Source: Deltaproteobacteria bacterium (GTDB lineage: Bacteria; Myxococcota; Kuafuiibacteriia; Kuafuiibacteriales; Kuafuiibacteriaceae). From it: 64,000 nucleotides of DNA. The notes beneath the pieces are model-generated. The model saw nothing but the letters and a program-made list of their open reading frames with translations. It was not told where the DNA came from and searched no databases. The DNA lies in the NCBI GenBank assembly GCA_016713425.1, contig JADJPE010000005.1:6864001-6928000 (forward strand), in the 5' to 3' direction. The translations under genes and the position numbers were made by a program. Positions 26,177 to 34,733 of the stretch are shown here, piece by piece. Numbering within the stretch: the stretch's first letter is position 1; each line of letters begins with the position of its first letter.

Positions 26177-27186
26177 GATTCGCACTCGTCGGAGCCGGCT
26201 ACTGGGGCCCCAATCTGCTCCGCAACCTCCTCCTGCAAAAAGAAATCACCTCCGTCGTCGTCTGCGATCGCGACCAGGCACGACTCGAGTTCATCGCCGA
26301 GCGGTTTCCGCGCGTCGAGACCACAACCAGCTTCGAGAGCGTGCTCGGCGACCGCGAAGTCAAGGCCGTCCTCTTGGCGACGCCGATTTCAACGCATGGC
26401 ACGCTTGGTGCCCAGGTTCTCGAAGCGGGCAAAGACCTGTTCGTGGAAAAGCCTTTGGCCACATCGACGGTCGAGGCCGAAACACTCGTTCGGCTCGCTC
26501 GAGCCAACGGCCGAGTCCTGATGGTCGGGCACACCTTCGAGTATTCGCCACCGGTCCTGAAGACGAAGGAGATCATCGACCGCGGCGAGCTCGGCCAGAT
26601 CTACTTCGTTTCGATGCTACGCGTGAACCTGGGCCTTCATCAACGCGACGCTTCCGTGATTTGGGACCTCGTACCTCACGACTTCTCGATCCTCATGCAC
26701 TGGCTCGACGAATCGCCATCGAGGATCTCCGCGACCGCACGCGACTGCGTCCAGTCCGGCATTCCCGACGTCGCCTTCATTCACGCGACCTTCCCGAGCG
26801 GCGTGGTCGCCAACATCGAGGTGGCCTGGCTGGCGCCCTCCAAGCTGCGCCGAACTGCGGTCGTCGGCGCGCGCAAAATGCTCGTGTACGATGACACCGA
26901 AAACATCGAAAAGCTGAAGATCTACGACCAAGGTGTCCGCTTCAGTGACCCGGAGACCTTCGGCGAATTCCAGCTCTCCTATCGAACCGGAGACATCGTC
27001 TCACCGCGTCTGCCCTCAGCAGAGCCTCTCCGTCAGGAGATGGAGCACTTCGTTTCGTGCGTGAAGACGCGGGCCACGCCCCGCACTGACGGCGAATCTG
27101 GCCTTCGGATCGTCCGCGCCCTCGAGGCCACGCAGCAGTCCATCGAGTCCGGACGCCCCGTCGACCTGCCCGCCGTCTCCTCGTAG
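26173..27186 (+). CDS. Gfo/Idh/MocA-family sugar-nucleotide dehydrogenase, WbpB/WlbA-like
   Basis: The 337-aa protein begins MRFALVGAGYWGPNLLRN, a Rossmann NAD-binding motif with the WGPN sequence seen in WlbA/WbpB relatives. LFVEKPLATS (the EKP motif) is near residue 95, and VGHTFEYSP and DLVPHDFSIL follow in the C-terminal domain. Relatives oxidise C3 of a UDP-HexNAc uronic acid. The ATGA overlap with the aminotransferase supports a sequential reaction. The WbpA-like 6-dehydrogenase and the epimerase are not in the window. Confidence 0.93.
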   Translation: MRFALVGAGYWGPNLLRNLLLQKEITSVVVCDRDQARLEFIAERFPRVETTTSFESVLGDREVKAVLLATPISTHGTLGAQVLEAGKDLFVEKPLATSTVEAETLVRLARANGRVLMVGHTFEYSPPVLKTKEIIDRGELGQIYFVSMLRVNLGLHQRDASVIWDLVPHDFSILMHWLDESPSRISATARDCVQSGIPDVAFIHATFPSGVVANIEVAWLAPSKLRRTAVVGARKMLVYDDTENIEKLKIYDQGVRFSDPETFGEFQLSYRTGDIVSPRLPSAEPLRQEMEHFVSCVKTRATPRTDGESGLRIVRALEATQQSIESGRPVDLPAVSS

Positions 27187-27208
27187 GCTTCGCGAGCCGA
27201 GGTGAGCG

Positions 27209-28750
27209 TCAGCGCGTAACGCAGGTGGCGTACCCTTCGACGGGGTCGGGCGCCGGGCCCAAGACGGCCTCAGCCAAGATCACGCAACCGCTCACGGCCA
27301 GAACTCGGATGCGGCCGACGCCGCCCCCACCGCCGCCCCCGCCGCCGCGACTCGCGGCCTCGGAGCCGCCGTTGTCGCCGGGCCGGGCCTCACTCCCCCA
27401 AACACCACCTCGGCCGCCATCGCCGCCGGTCACGTTCAGAGCCGCGGCCCCGCCGGCTGCGGGCACGAGTCCAGTGACAACGCCAGGATCCCCAGGCTCG
27501 CCGGCCAAGACGGCTCCACCACCCTCGCCGCCTCCGCCGCCGCTCGCCAGAATGCGTGCAGTCCCGAAGACCTCGAGAAGGTCGGCTTCGAGGACGATGG
27601 CGCCCCCGCTGCCTCCGCCGCCCCCGCCCGCCCGGACATCACCACCGGCGCCGCCGCTCCCATTCGCCCGGATGCCGCCGAAAACGCGCAGCGTTCGAGC
27701 GACGGACAACTGCACACCACCGCCCGCCGTTCCCCCGAGACCACCAGGGGTATCTCCCCCACCCGCGCCACCCGGCCCGCCTCGGCAGCCGCCTCGAAGG
27801 GGAACCAATAGATTGTCGCCATTGGGTGTTCCAGGAAGGCTACCACCCGTGAGCTGGGGTGAACCGCGTCCCCCGCGACCGCCTTCAGATCCGAAGGCAC
27901 CGCCACCACCGCCGCCTCCGGCGCGGTCGACGAAGTCGGCGTCCGCGCCCTCTCCGCCGGTTCCGTCGGCACAGCTCAATGACGTGGCTCCGCCCGCCCC
28001 ATCGACCGTGGGCCGTCCACTGACATCCAGGGCACCTCCGATCTCGGCGTCGCCCAGGACCGCGATCGCGAGCGATCGCGAGCCGTGCGCCGTGAGCTGC
28101 ACGCCCGGCGCGATCTCGAGGCGTGTGCAGACGAGGAGTACCGTCTCGGGATCCCCGTCGGTCAGGATGGTCATAGGCGGCTCGGCGTTCAGGCAGGAGG
28201 GCACATCGAAAGTGAGCTGGTCGGTATCGAACCGCGTCGAGCAATCGATGACGAGTGGGCCACCGAAGTCTTCGACCTCGCCCGGGTCGAAGTTGGTGGG
28301 CGTGTAGTCGAACGTTACGGGGCGCGCATCGATGGGCCCAACATCCGTCGGGCCCGAATCTCGAACCGAGCCATCTTTGACCTCCGCATCGACGCCGACG
28401 TCGCCTCCGCCGTCGCTCTGCACAGCCGCGTCGGCGTCGGGAGATGGGTGAACGTCGCCGACATCGGCATCGTCTTGGCCGCGCGCATCGGATCCGGTGG
28501 CATCGGACCGACCGGCGTCGGAGCGTCCCCCGTCCTCCGCAGTCGAGGCGGAGGCATCATCCACCACACGCCCATCACCGATGCCCGCATCGAGATCCAA
28601 GCCGCTGGCATCGCCAGACCGAGCGTCAGAAGCACCAGGGTCGTCATCACCGACGTATGGGGATCCGTCAGGCTGAAACGAACACGCCCCGAGTCCAACC
28701 AGCAGGACAAACAAGAAGCTCGTCAGAAAGAAACGACGCAGTGTCTTCAC
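27209..28750 (-). CDS. Gly-rich surface lipoprotein
   Basis: The GTG at 28750 gives MKTLRRFFLTSF-like n- and h-regions and a lipobox (VGLGAC, then SFQPD). GTG 28777 is also possible. Residues about 25-155 are an Asp/Ala/Gly-rich disordered linker with repeated GRSDA/GSDA units. Residues about 170-240 form a beta-rich segment (VLLVCTRLEIAPGVQL). The remainder is strongly Gly-rich, with poly-Gly runs alternating with short hydrophobic strands (LSVARTLRVFGGIRANGSGG), as in glycine-rich surface proteins of Myxococcota. The function is unknown; it probably sits on the outer membrane. It converges with the WbpB-like gene, with 22 bp between. Confidence 0.8.
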   Translation of the reverse strand: MKTLRRFFLTSFLFVLLVGLGACSFQPDGSPYVGDDDPGASDARSGDASGLDLDAGIGDGRVVDDASASTAEDGGRSDAGRSDATGSDARGQDDADVGDVHPSPDADAAVQSDGGGDVGVDAEVKDGSVRDSGPTDVGPIDARPVTFDYTPTNFDPGEVEDFGGPLVIDCSTRFDTDQLTFDVPSCLNAEPPMTILTDGDPETVLLVCTRLEIAPGVQLTAHGSRSLAIAVLGDAEIGGALDVSGRPTVDGAGGATSLSCADGTGGEGADADFVDRAGGGGGGGAFGSEGGRGGRGSPQLTGGSLPGTPNGDNLLVPLRGGCRGGPGGAGGGDTPGGLGGTAGGGVQLSVARTLRVFGGIRANGSGGAGGDVRAGGGGGGSGGAIVLEADLLEVFGTARILASGGGGGEGGGAVLAGEPGDPGVVTGLVPAAGGAAALNVTGGDGGRGGVWGSEARPGDNGGSEAASRGGGGGGGGGVGRIRVLAVSGCVILAEAVLGPAPDPVEGYATCVTR

Positions 28751-28989
28751 GCGAAAATCCGGCCCCAGGGTAGGCACGCTGAGCTCGCCTTCTCAACTCG
28801 TTTGCGGCCTTCTCACCCCGGACGATCGACCGATACCCGCGTCTCGTCCCCAACGGGCCGGTTGGTATCCCCGACAAAGCCGGGGCCACGAGACCCGAGT
28901 CCTCAGCCGGTACGCCGAGTATCGTTGGCTCAACAGGCGTCCGGGTTGCTAGACTCAATCGGCATGTGCAACCGCAACTTCGTCCCATC

Positions 28990-30111
28990 ATGGATCGCTC
29001 GGCTATGACGAACGAAGCCCCCCGGCGCCTCACCGCCGGGCCGAGGCCTTCTTCGGCCACCGGCCCCACCCAGTCACCGCTGTGGCTCCTGACCAAGGCG
29101 CCCGCGGTGACGCGACTCGTCGAGGCCCTGACCCTCGTTCGCCGTCAAGTCGAGGCCAAGCCTTCGACCGAGCACACGTTGACGCTTTCGAAGGCGGCGC
29201 TCGCTGAAGCCCGAACGGCGTTCGACCACATGATCCTCGGCGGGGAGGCGGCCCTCCATCGGCTCTCTGAGCTGCTCTCGGAACACTTCTTCGGCAGAGG
29301 TTTCGAACGGGAAAGCGTGGTCATCGGCGAGGTTCCGACGACGAAGGAGCGATTTCGACTCACCCAACCTCTATCGGCGGGCGAGATCTACGGCCACACG
29401 GACATCGATCTCGGCACTCGACAGCTCGCTCGCATTCGCGTGCACGATGGGACCAGCCTCTGTCGTCCCGAGCTCATCGCAAACTTCGTCGAATATCATC
29501 CCCTTGCCCCCAACAGCTTCGAAGTGCACAGGTTGGTGAGTCGGATCAAGGCCGAAGAAGAGATCTGGAACAAGGTCGTCGACGAGCTCTTCAACATCGA
29601 CAACCTCGTCCAGCGCGACAAGAAGCTCCAATCGATGAGCCGCTACGTGAAAGACGTCTTCGGGCTCAAAATCATCGTCGCCAACGCCGACGCCGCCCGG
29701 CGTCTCTTCGACACGCTGGGATCGCTCACCTTCGATGCCGACCGCCTCGGTGCACACACGATCGAGGCCAACGACGGCAATCAATCCATCCACGTCATCG
29801 AGCTCAAGGACTATCTCTCCGACTCCGACCGCAAGCAGAGCGGGTGGGCGGCCCTAAAATGCGTCGCCGTGTGGTGGGATCGCTTATTCGAGATCCAGGT
29901 TCAGCCTCTCGCCAACTACTACCGCGAACGCGAACGCATCACTCAGGAGAGCCACGAAAGCTTCCGCGCGCGCCGCGAAATGCTGCGCGGCGAGATTGCC
30001 CGCCAAGTGCCGCTCTTTGGCTACTACCGCGACCTCCTGAAATGGCTCTTCCTTGGCAGCCAAGAAGCCCCGCCCGAGTTCCCGGGGGTCCACCTCGAGC
30101 TCTCACCGTAG
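28990..30111 (+). CDS. Divergent RelA/SpoT-like protein
   Basis: I do not find a standard annotation for the whole protein. ATG 28990 is preferred; GTG 28966 and ATG 29005 are in frame. Residues about 200-345 carry a pattern like the RelA/SpoT nucleotidyltransferase fold: YVKDVFGLKIIV (compare KD-x2-G-x-R-I), then LKDYLSDSDRKQSGWAALK (compare KDY-x3-PK-x2-GYRSLH), then LFEIQVQPLANYY (compare EIQ[VI]RT). The Glu and Gln of EIQ are kept but Tyr-x-Ser-Leu-His is replaced. Catalytic activity is therefore doubtful. The N-terminal 200 residues include HTDIDLGTRQLARIRV. It sits inside a glycan locus. Confidence 0.6.
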   Translation: MDRSAMTNEAPRRLTAGPRPSSATGPTQSPLWLLTKAPAVTRLVEALTLVRRQVEAKPSTEHTLTLSKAALAEARTAFDHMILGGEAALHRLSELLSEHFFGRGFERESVVIGEVPTTKERFRLTQPLSAGEIYGHTDIDLGTRQLARIRVHDGTSLCRPELIANFVEYHPLAPNSFEVHRLVSRIKAEEEIWNKVVDELFNIDNLVQRDKKLQSMSRYVKDVFGLKIIVANADAARRLFDTLGSLTFDADRLGAHTIEANDGNQSIHVIELKDYLSDSDRKQSGWAALKCVAVWWDRLFEIQVQPLANYYRERERITQESHESFRARREMLRGEIARQVPLFGYYRDLLKWLFLGSQEAPPEFPGVHLELSP

Positions 30112-30152
30112 ACGGACCTCCCGGGAGCAGGTTAACCTCCCCTGCAGAGCGC

Positions 30153-31469
30153 ATGCACGACTGGCAACGATATCAGCGATGGCTCGTCGCGCGTGAGATC
30201 TCGACGCTCACTCGCTACTACGACCGCGTCATCCAATGGAAGACGCTGCCCCACGATGACGGGCTTCTGCTCGAGCTCTTAGACTCGAAACAGAAGCGCT
30301 CACTCGGCACCACCGAACCGATGATCGACCTGCGCAGCGAGCGCAACGAGCGGACCGCAGTGTTGCTGAACGGCGTTTTCAACCACGACACCGACATCGA
30401 GCGGTTGCTCAAGGCGCTCCACGGCCATCTGTCAAGGACGAGCCGTGTCATCGCCGTCGTGTACAACCCATATTATCGATGGCTGTATCAGGCGGCAAAT
30501 CAGATCGGGCTTCGCGGAGGGGAGACACCGAACACGTTTCTCACGCGCGAGGCGCTCGCCAATCTCGCTCGGCTCACGGACTTCGACATCGTACGCGTCC
30601 GACCGGTCGTTCACTTCCCGTTCCAAGCCCTCGGTGCCGGCAACCCACTGAACCGCGCGGCACCCCTCGTCCCCGGTTCAAGCGCCGTGGGTGCCGTCTG
30701 GGTGGTCGTGCTTCGACCGATCATCCAGGAAGCTCGGCGACCTTCGCTCTCGGTCGTGATCCCAGCACGCAACGAACGCGGTAACATCGAGCCGGCCGTG
30801 ACCCGACTTCGGAGCCTACGCGAGACCGAGCTCGAGATCATCTTCGTCGAAGGTCATTCGAGCGACGAAACCTGGCCCGAGATCGAACGCGTGAAGGCCA
30901 AGTATAGCGCGGAGTTCAACATCAAAGCGCTGAGGCAAGAGGGGCGTGGCAAGGTCGATGCCGTACGCAAGGGATTCGGCCATGCCTCATCGGAGCTGTT
31001 CACGATCCTCGATGCGGACCTAACCATGCCGCCCGAGTTGCTCCACCGATTCTACGACGCCTACTGTCGCGGCTTGGGTGACTTCATCAACGGAAGCCGT
31101 CTCACCTACCCAATGGAAGGAGACGCCATGCGTTTCCTCAATCGACTGGGCAATACGTTCTTTGCCAAAGCGCTTGGACGCACGCTCGACACTCCGCTTT
31201 CCGACTCGCTTTGCGGAACAAAACTCCTGGCGGCTCACGACTATGCACGCATCGAGCGGTGGCGAGAAGACTTCGGCGACTTCGATCCCTTTGGAGACTT
31301 CGAACTCCTATTTCCCGCCGCCATCTTGGGACTCGGGATCATCGACATTCCGATTCGCTACCGAGCCCGCGCCTACGGCGCGACGAACATCCATCGCTTC
31401 CGGCACGGCGCACAGCTCTTGAAAATGACGGGCGTGGGGCTCTCACGGATCAAGGTGGGCCAATGTTGA
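30153..31469 (+). CDS. Glycosyltransferase family 2 with N-terminal degenerate methyltransferase-like domain
   Basis: The 438-aa protein starts at ATG 30153, 41 nt after the RelA-like gene. Residues 1-190 look like the C-terminal part of a class I methyltransferase (NGVFNHDTDIERLLKAL, VVYNPYYRWLYQ, RVRPVVHFPFQALGAGN), but no Gly-rich SAM motif I is seen. Residues 200-438 are a GT2 domain: LSVVIPARNERGNIEPAV, IIFVEGHSSDETW, ILDADLTMPPELL (DxD) and NGSRLTYPMEGDAMR, close to dolichol-phosphate-mannose synthase types. It probably transfers a sugar to a lipid carrier or glycan. The last bases overlap the start of a second methyltransferase gene. Confidence 0.88.
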   Translation: MHDWQRYQRWLVAREISTLTRYYDRVIQWKTLPHDDGLLLELLDSKQKRSLGTTEPMIDLRSERNERTAVLLNGVFNHDTDIERLLKALHGHLSRTSRVIAVVYNPYYRWLYQAANQIGLRGGETPNTFLTREALANLARLTDFDIVRVRPVVHFPFQALGAGNPLNRAAPLVPGSSAVGAVWVVVLRPIIQEARRPSLSVVIPARNERGNIEPAVTRLRSLRETELEIIFVEGHSSDETWPEIERVKAKYSAEFNIKALRQEGRGKVDAVRKGFGHASSELFTILDADLTMPPELLHRFYDAYCRGLGDFINGSRLTYPMEGDAMRFLNRLGNTFFAKALGRTLDTPLSDSLCGTKLLAAHDYARIERWREDFGDFDPFGDFELLFPAAILGLGIIDIPIRYRARAYGATNIHRFRHGAQLLKMTGVGLSRIKVGQC

Positions 31470-32407
31470 CCAGCGCACCGGAACAAGGCCGCCAGACCGC
31501 ATCAAACGTCCTGGCTTGGTTGCGCACCGGGATCGCCGGTCGACTCTCAGCGGCACATCGCCCAAGGCGACCACCCCGACTCGACCTCGACGATCCGGAA
31601 GTGGCGCAAGCGCTGCACGCAAGAATTCGTGAGAAGCCGTTGCTCGAAGCCTTCTATGCTGACGTCTATCGACGCTTCCAGACCGTCGTTCAAAGGGCGA
31701 TGGCGAGCTCGGCGCCGGGTTCGGGTTCGGGCTCGGGTTCGGGCTCGGTTCCCGGGCCGAAAACCAAGGCAGGCGGTCACATCGTTGAACTGGGGTCGGG
31801 CGGCGGTTTCCTGAAGGCATTCATCCCCGAGGCCATCACGACCGATCTGCTCCCGTTCGTCGGGGTCGACCGTGTCGTCGACGCCCGTCGACTCCCGTTT
31901 GAAGACCAAAGCCTTCGCGCCGTCATGCTTTTGAACGTCTTCCATCATATTCCGGACGTCACTCTGTTTTTCCGCGAGCTCGAGCGATGTCTCACGTTCG
32001 GCGGGCGCGCGCTGATCGTTGACCAGTACCCAGGTTGGCTGAGTCGCCCCATCTACCGATATCTTCACCACGAGCCCTACGACTCGGCGACCAGCAACTG
32101 GGCCTTCGAGGCCACAGGACCGCTAAGCGGCGCAAATGGTGCGCTTGCCTGGATGGTCTTCATCCGGGACCGAGCGCGATTCGAGCGCGAATTTCCCGCG
32201 CTCCGCATCGCGTCGATCATCCGGCACACGCCCGTCCTGTACTGGTTATCCGGAGGCCTGAAACCGTGGTGCCTCGTACCACGGCGGCTTCACGACAAAG
32301 TGCAAGATCTCGATCGAAGGATCCTCGCGCTCTCACCCGACGCCGCCAGCTTCATGGACGTCGAGCTCGTGCGGTCTGGCTCCGGCGCATCAACACCGTC
32401 ATGCTGA
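31463..32407 (+). CDS. Class I SAM-dependent methyltransferase
   Basis: The ATG at 31463 lies within the end of the GT2 gene. The 314-aa product has SAM motif I VELGSGGGFLKAF near residue 115 and HHIPDVTLFFRELERCL near 165, typical of Methyltransf_11. A (GS)n run encoded by a 6-bp repeat at 31721-31748 interrupts the chain just before motif I. Following the GT2/methyltransferase fusion and preceding GDP-fucose synthase, it probably methylates a glycan or a lipid-linked sugar. Confidence 0.87.
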   Translation: MLTSAPEQGRQTASNVLAWLRTGIAGRLSAAHRPRRPPRLDLDDPEVAQALHARIREKPLLEAFYADVYRRFQTVVQRAMASSAPGSGSGSGSGSVPGPKTKAGGHIVELGSGGGFLKAFIPEAITTDLLPFVGVDRVVDARRLPFEDQSLRAVMLLNVFHHIPDVTLFFRELERCLTFGGRALIVDQYPGWLSRPIYRYLHHEPYDSATSNWAFEATGPLSGANGALAWMVFIRDRARFEREFPALRIASIIRHTPVLYWLSGGLKPWCLVPRRLHDKVQDLDRRILALSPDAASFMDVELVRSGSGASTPSC

Positions 32408-33429
32408 AGCCAGACGACAAGATCTTCGTCGCCGGCCATCGTGGCCTCGTTGGGTCGGCCGCCGTGTGCGCGCTCAAGCGATCGGGCTACGAGAACATCG
32501 TCACGCGAAGCCGCGCCGAACTCGAGCTGACGCGGCCGACAGATGTTGCGCAGTTCTTCGCCGAGACGCGTCCCGACGTGGTCGTCGTCGCCGCGGCTCG
32601 AGTCGGAGGCATCAACGCGAACCGGCATCACCCCATCGAGTTCCTCTACGAAAACACGATGATCGCGATGAACGTGATTCATGCGGCGGCATGCGCAAAC
32701 GTGACACACCTTCTCTTCCTCGGCAGCAGCTGCATCTATCCAAAGCAATGCCCCCAGCCCATCGCCGAATCTGCCCTCCTCTCCGGTCCCCTTGAACCGA
32801 CGAACGAAGCCTATGCCATCGCGAAGATCGCCGGTCTCAAGCTCTGCGAAGCGTTCGCGCGACAATCGGGCCGCCATTTCTTCTCGTTGATGCCCACGAA
32901 TCTCTATGGACCAAACGACAACTTCGACCCGTGGAACGCTCACGTCATCCCCGGCATGATGCGCCGTTTCCACGAAGCGAAGGTGGCCGGCCTCGAGACC
33001 GTATCGATTTGGGGTTCCGGGCAAGCGCTCCGCGAGTTCATGCATGTGGACGACCTCGCGAGCGCCATCGTCGTCGCGCTCGAGCGACATCCGCCGGGTG
33101 GCGAGGCAATCTTGAACGTCGGAACCGGGCACGAAATATCCATCGAGGGCCTCGCGAAGCTCATGCGAGAGGTCGTAGGCTACGAAGGCGTCCTTACGTT
33201 CGATCCGACGCAGCCCGACGGAACGCCGCGAAAGCTCCTCAATTCCGAACGCATGCGGGCGCTCGGGTGGAGCCCCTCGGTCGCACTCCGCGACGGCCTC
33301 GAAGCGACCTACGAATGGGCCGTCAGTTCGAACGTGTTCGAACCGCCCGCGGCCGACGCAGACCGTAGCGCTTCATCTTCTGATAGACCGTCCCTCGATC
33401 CAGGCCAAGCATCTCCGCCGCGCGCGTGA
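32401..33429 (+). CDS. fcl: GDP-L-fucose synthase
   Basis: This epimerase/reductase makes GDP-L-fucose from GDP-4-keto-6-deoxymannose. The 342-aa protein has FVAGHRGLVGSA (NADP site), the catalytic SSCIYPKQCPQPIAES stretch, YAIAKIAG (Tyr-x3-Lys), and PTNLYGPNDNFDPWNAHVIP. ATG 32401 overlaps the methyltransferase stop. Gmd, the partner making the substrate, is not in the window. About 35 C-terminal residues (Ser/Ala/Asp/Pro-rich) extend past the usual end and overlap the antisense sigma-54 activator gene by 107 bp. Confidence 0.95.
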   Translation: MLKPDDKIFVAGHRGLVGSAAVCALKRSGYENIVTRSRAELELTRPTDVAQFFAETRPDVVVVAAARVGGINANRHHPIEFLYENTMIAMNVIHAAACANVTHLLFLGSSCIYPKQCPQPIAESALLSGPLEPTNEAYAIAKIAGLKLCEAFARQSGRHFFSLMPTNLYGPNDNFDPWNAHVIPGMMRRFHEAKVAGLETVSIWGSGQALREFMHVDDLASAIVVALERHPPGGEAILNVGTGHEISIEGLAKLMREVVGYEGVLTFDPTQPDGTPRKLLNSERMRALGWSPSVALRDGLEATYEWAVSSNVFEPPAADADRSASSSDRPSLDPGQASPPRA

Positions 33430-34375
33430 TGTTCCAACCCGCGCGCTCAAGGACACTCACGATGTGGTCCCGCGACACATCATCGAGCGAGCGCGAAGCC
33501 GTGACCGCACGAGACGAATCCGAATTCTCGACGGGCTGCAGGAGGAGCTCGGTCGCCTTGACGCGATCGCCACGCGCAACGACGACTGCACGCTCCACCG
33601 CATTGGACAGCTCTCGAACGTTGCCCGGCCATAGATGCCGCCGGAGCATCTCGAGCGCGTCGGGCTCGAATCCCGTCAAGCGCTTGTTGGCTGACGCACC
33701 GAAGGCGCGAAGGAAATGCGCAGCGAGTGCGTCGATATCGTCAGGATGTTCTCGCAGCGGAGGCGCGCCGATCGCAAAGACATTGAGCCGATAGTAGAGA
33801 TCTTCTCGGAATCGGTGACCGGCAACGAGCGGCTCGAGCCGCTCGTTCGTTGCAGCGACGACACGAAAATCGACACGCACCGTAGTCTGACCGCCCAGCC
33901 GACGAAACGCCTTCTCTTCGAGAATCCTGAGCAGCTCGACCTGCGCCTTCGCGGCCAGAGTCGCGACTTCGTCGAGAAACAAGGTGCCACCGTCCGCCGA
34001 CTCGACAAGTCCCTTGTACTGCGCCACGGCCCCCGTGAACGCACCCCGCTCGTGGCCAAAAAGCTCACTTTCCAAGAGCGAGTCAGAAAGCGCACCGCAG
34101 TTGATGGCCACGAAAGGTCCGCTGCATCTTCGGCTGGCCTCGTGGATCGCACGTGCGATCAGCTCCTTTCCGGTTCCGGTTTCACCAACGATCAGCACCG
34201 TCGCGTCGGTAGGCGCCACCTGTTCAATCAAGCCACGCAGTTTCTGCATCGCGTGGCTCTCACCGACAATCGAACCGCCGGTGACCCCGCGACCAGAGGT
34301 CCCGAGGTCCAGGCCGAGACCGTCGGGACCGAAGCGCTCTGATGCGTCGCGGTCCGCTGAGCAAGCCGTGGACAC
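33323..34375 (-). CDS. Sigma-54-dependent transcriptional activator without receiver domain
   Basis: The 350-aa protein has an AAA+ activator core: Walker A GETGTGKE at residues 64-71, the sigma-54 contact loop GAFTGA at 111-116, Walker B GGTLFLDE near 130, and LWPGNVRELSNAVERA. The C-terminus has a Fis-type HTH (ITRAAEMLGLDRGTVYQKMKRY). The first 35 residues hold no receiver, GAF or PAS domain, so control must come from a partner protein or from expression level, as with PspF. The target promoters are not in view. The last 107 bp are antisense to fcl. Confidence 0.93.
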   Translation of the reverse strand: MSTACSADRDASERFGPDGLGLDLGTSGRGVTGGSIVGESHAMQKLRGLIEQVAPTDATVLIVGETGTGKELIARAIHEASRRCSGPFVAINCGALSDSLLESELFGHERGAFTGAVAQYKGLVESADGGTLFLDEVATLAAKAQVELLRILEEKAFRRLGGQTTVRVDFRVVAATNERLEPLVAGHRFREDLYYRLNVFAIGAPPLREHPDDIDALAAHFLRAFGASANKRLTGFEPDALEMLRRHLWPGNVRELSNAVERAVVVARGDRVKATELLLQPVENSDSSRAVTASRSLDDVSRDHIVSVLERAGWNITRAAEMLGLDRGTVYQKMKRYGLRRPRAVRTRSN

Positions 34376-34538
34376 GCGTAGACTCTAACTCCAGCCCGAC
34401 CAAGAATGGTGGGGGAAAATTCAGCGCGGATGAAGGAAAGCTCAACAATAGAACGAATTGCGTACCGCGATCGCCAAGGAACGAAAGGAGGCAGCCCACG
34501 GAACGCGCGTTGCACTTCATCGAGACCGGAGGAAGGCC

Positions 34539-34733
34539 ATGAAGGTCGTCATGAAATGTACGCGCTGTGTGGTGACAGTTATCATCGCCCTCGTGCTCGT
34601 TCTCATCAGCATTCCGGTCGCCGCAGCGCTCTTCATGGGTCTTCGGCCCGCGATGTTCGGTGTGCTTGCGGTCGCGGGACTGGTCCTCGCGTTTGACCCG
34701 CGCTGGTGGCGTAGAGCGGGATCGCGCCCATAA
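34539..34733 (+). CDS. Small membrane protein, 64 aa, unknown function
   Basis: No family is recognised. The ribosome-binding site is strong: GGAGGAAGG ends just before the ATG at 34539. The sequence has a short basic/Cys N-terminus (KCTRC), two hydrophobic segments (VVTVIIALVLVLISIPVAAA and FGVLAVAGLVLAF) and an Arg-rich tail (RWWRRAGSRP). It may therefore be a hairpin-like inner-membrane peptide. A terminator-like hairpin follows about 105 bp downstream. Confidence 0.65.
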   Translation: MKVVMKCTRCVVTVIIALVLVLISIPVAAALFMGLRPAMFGVLAVAGLVLAFDPRWWRRAGSRP

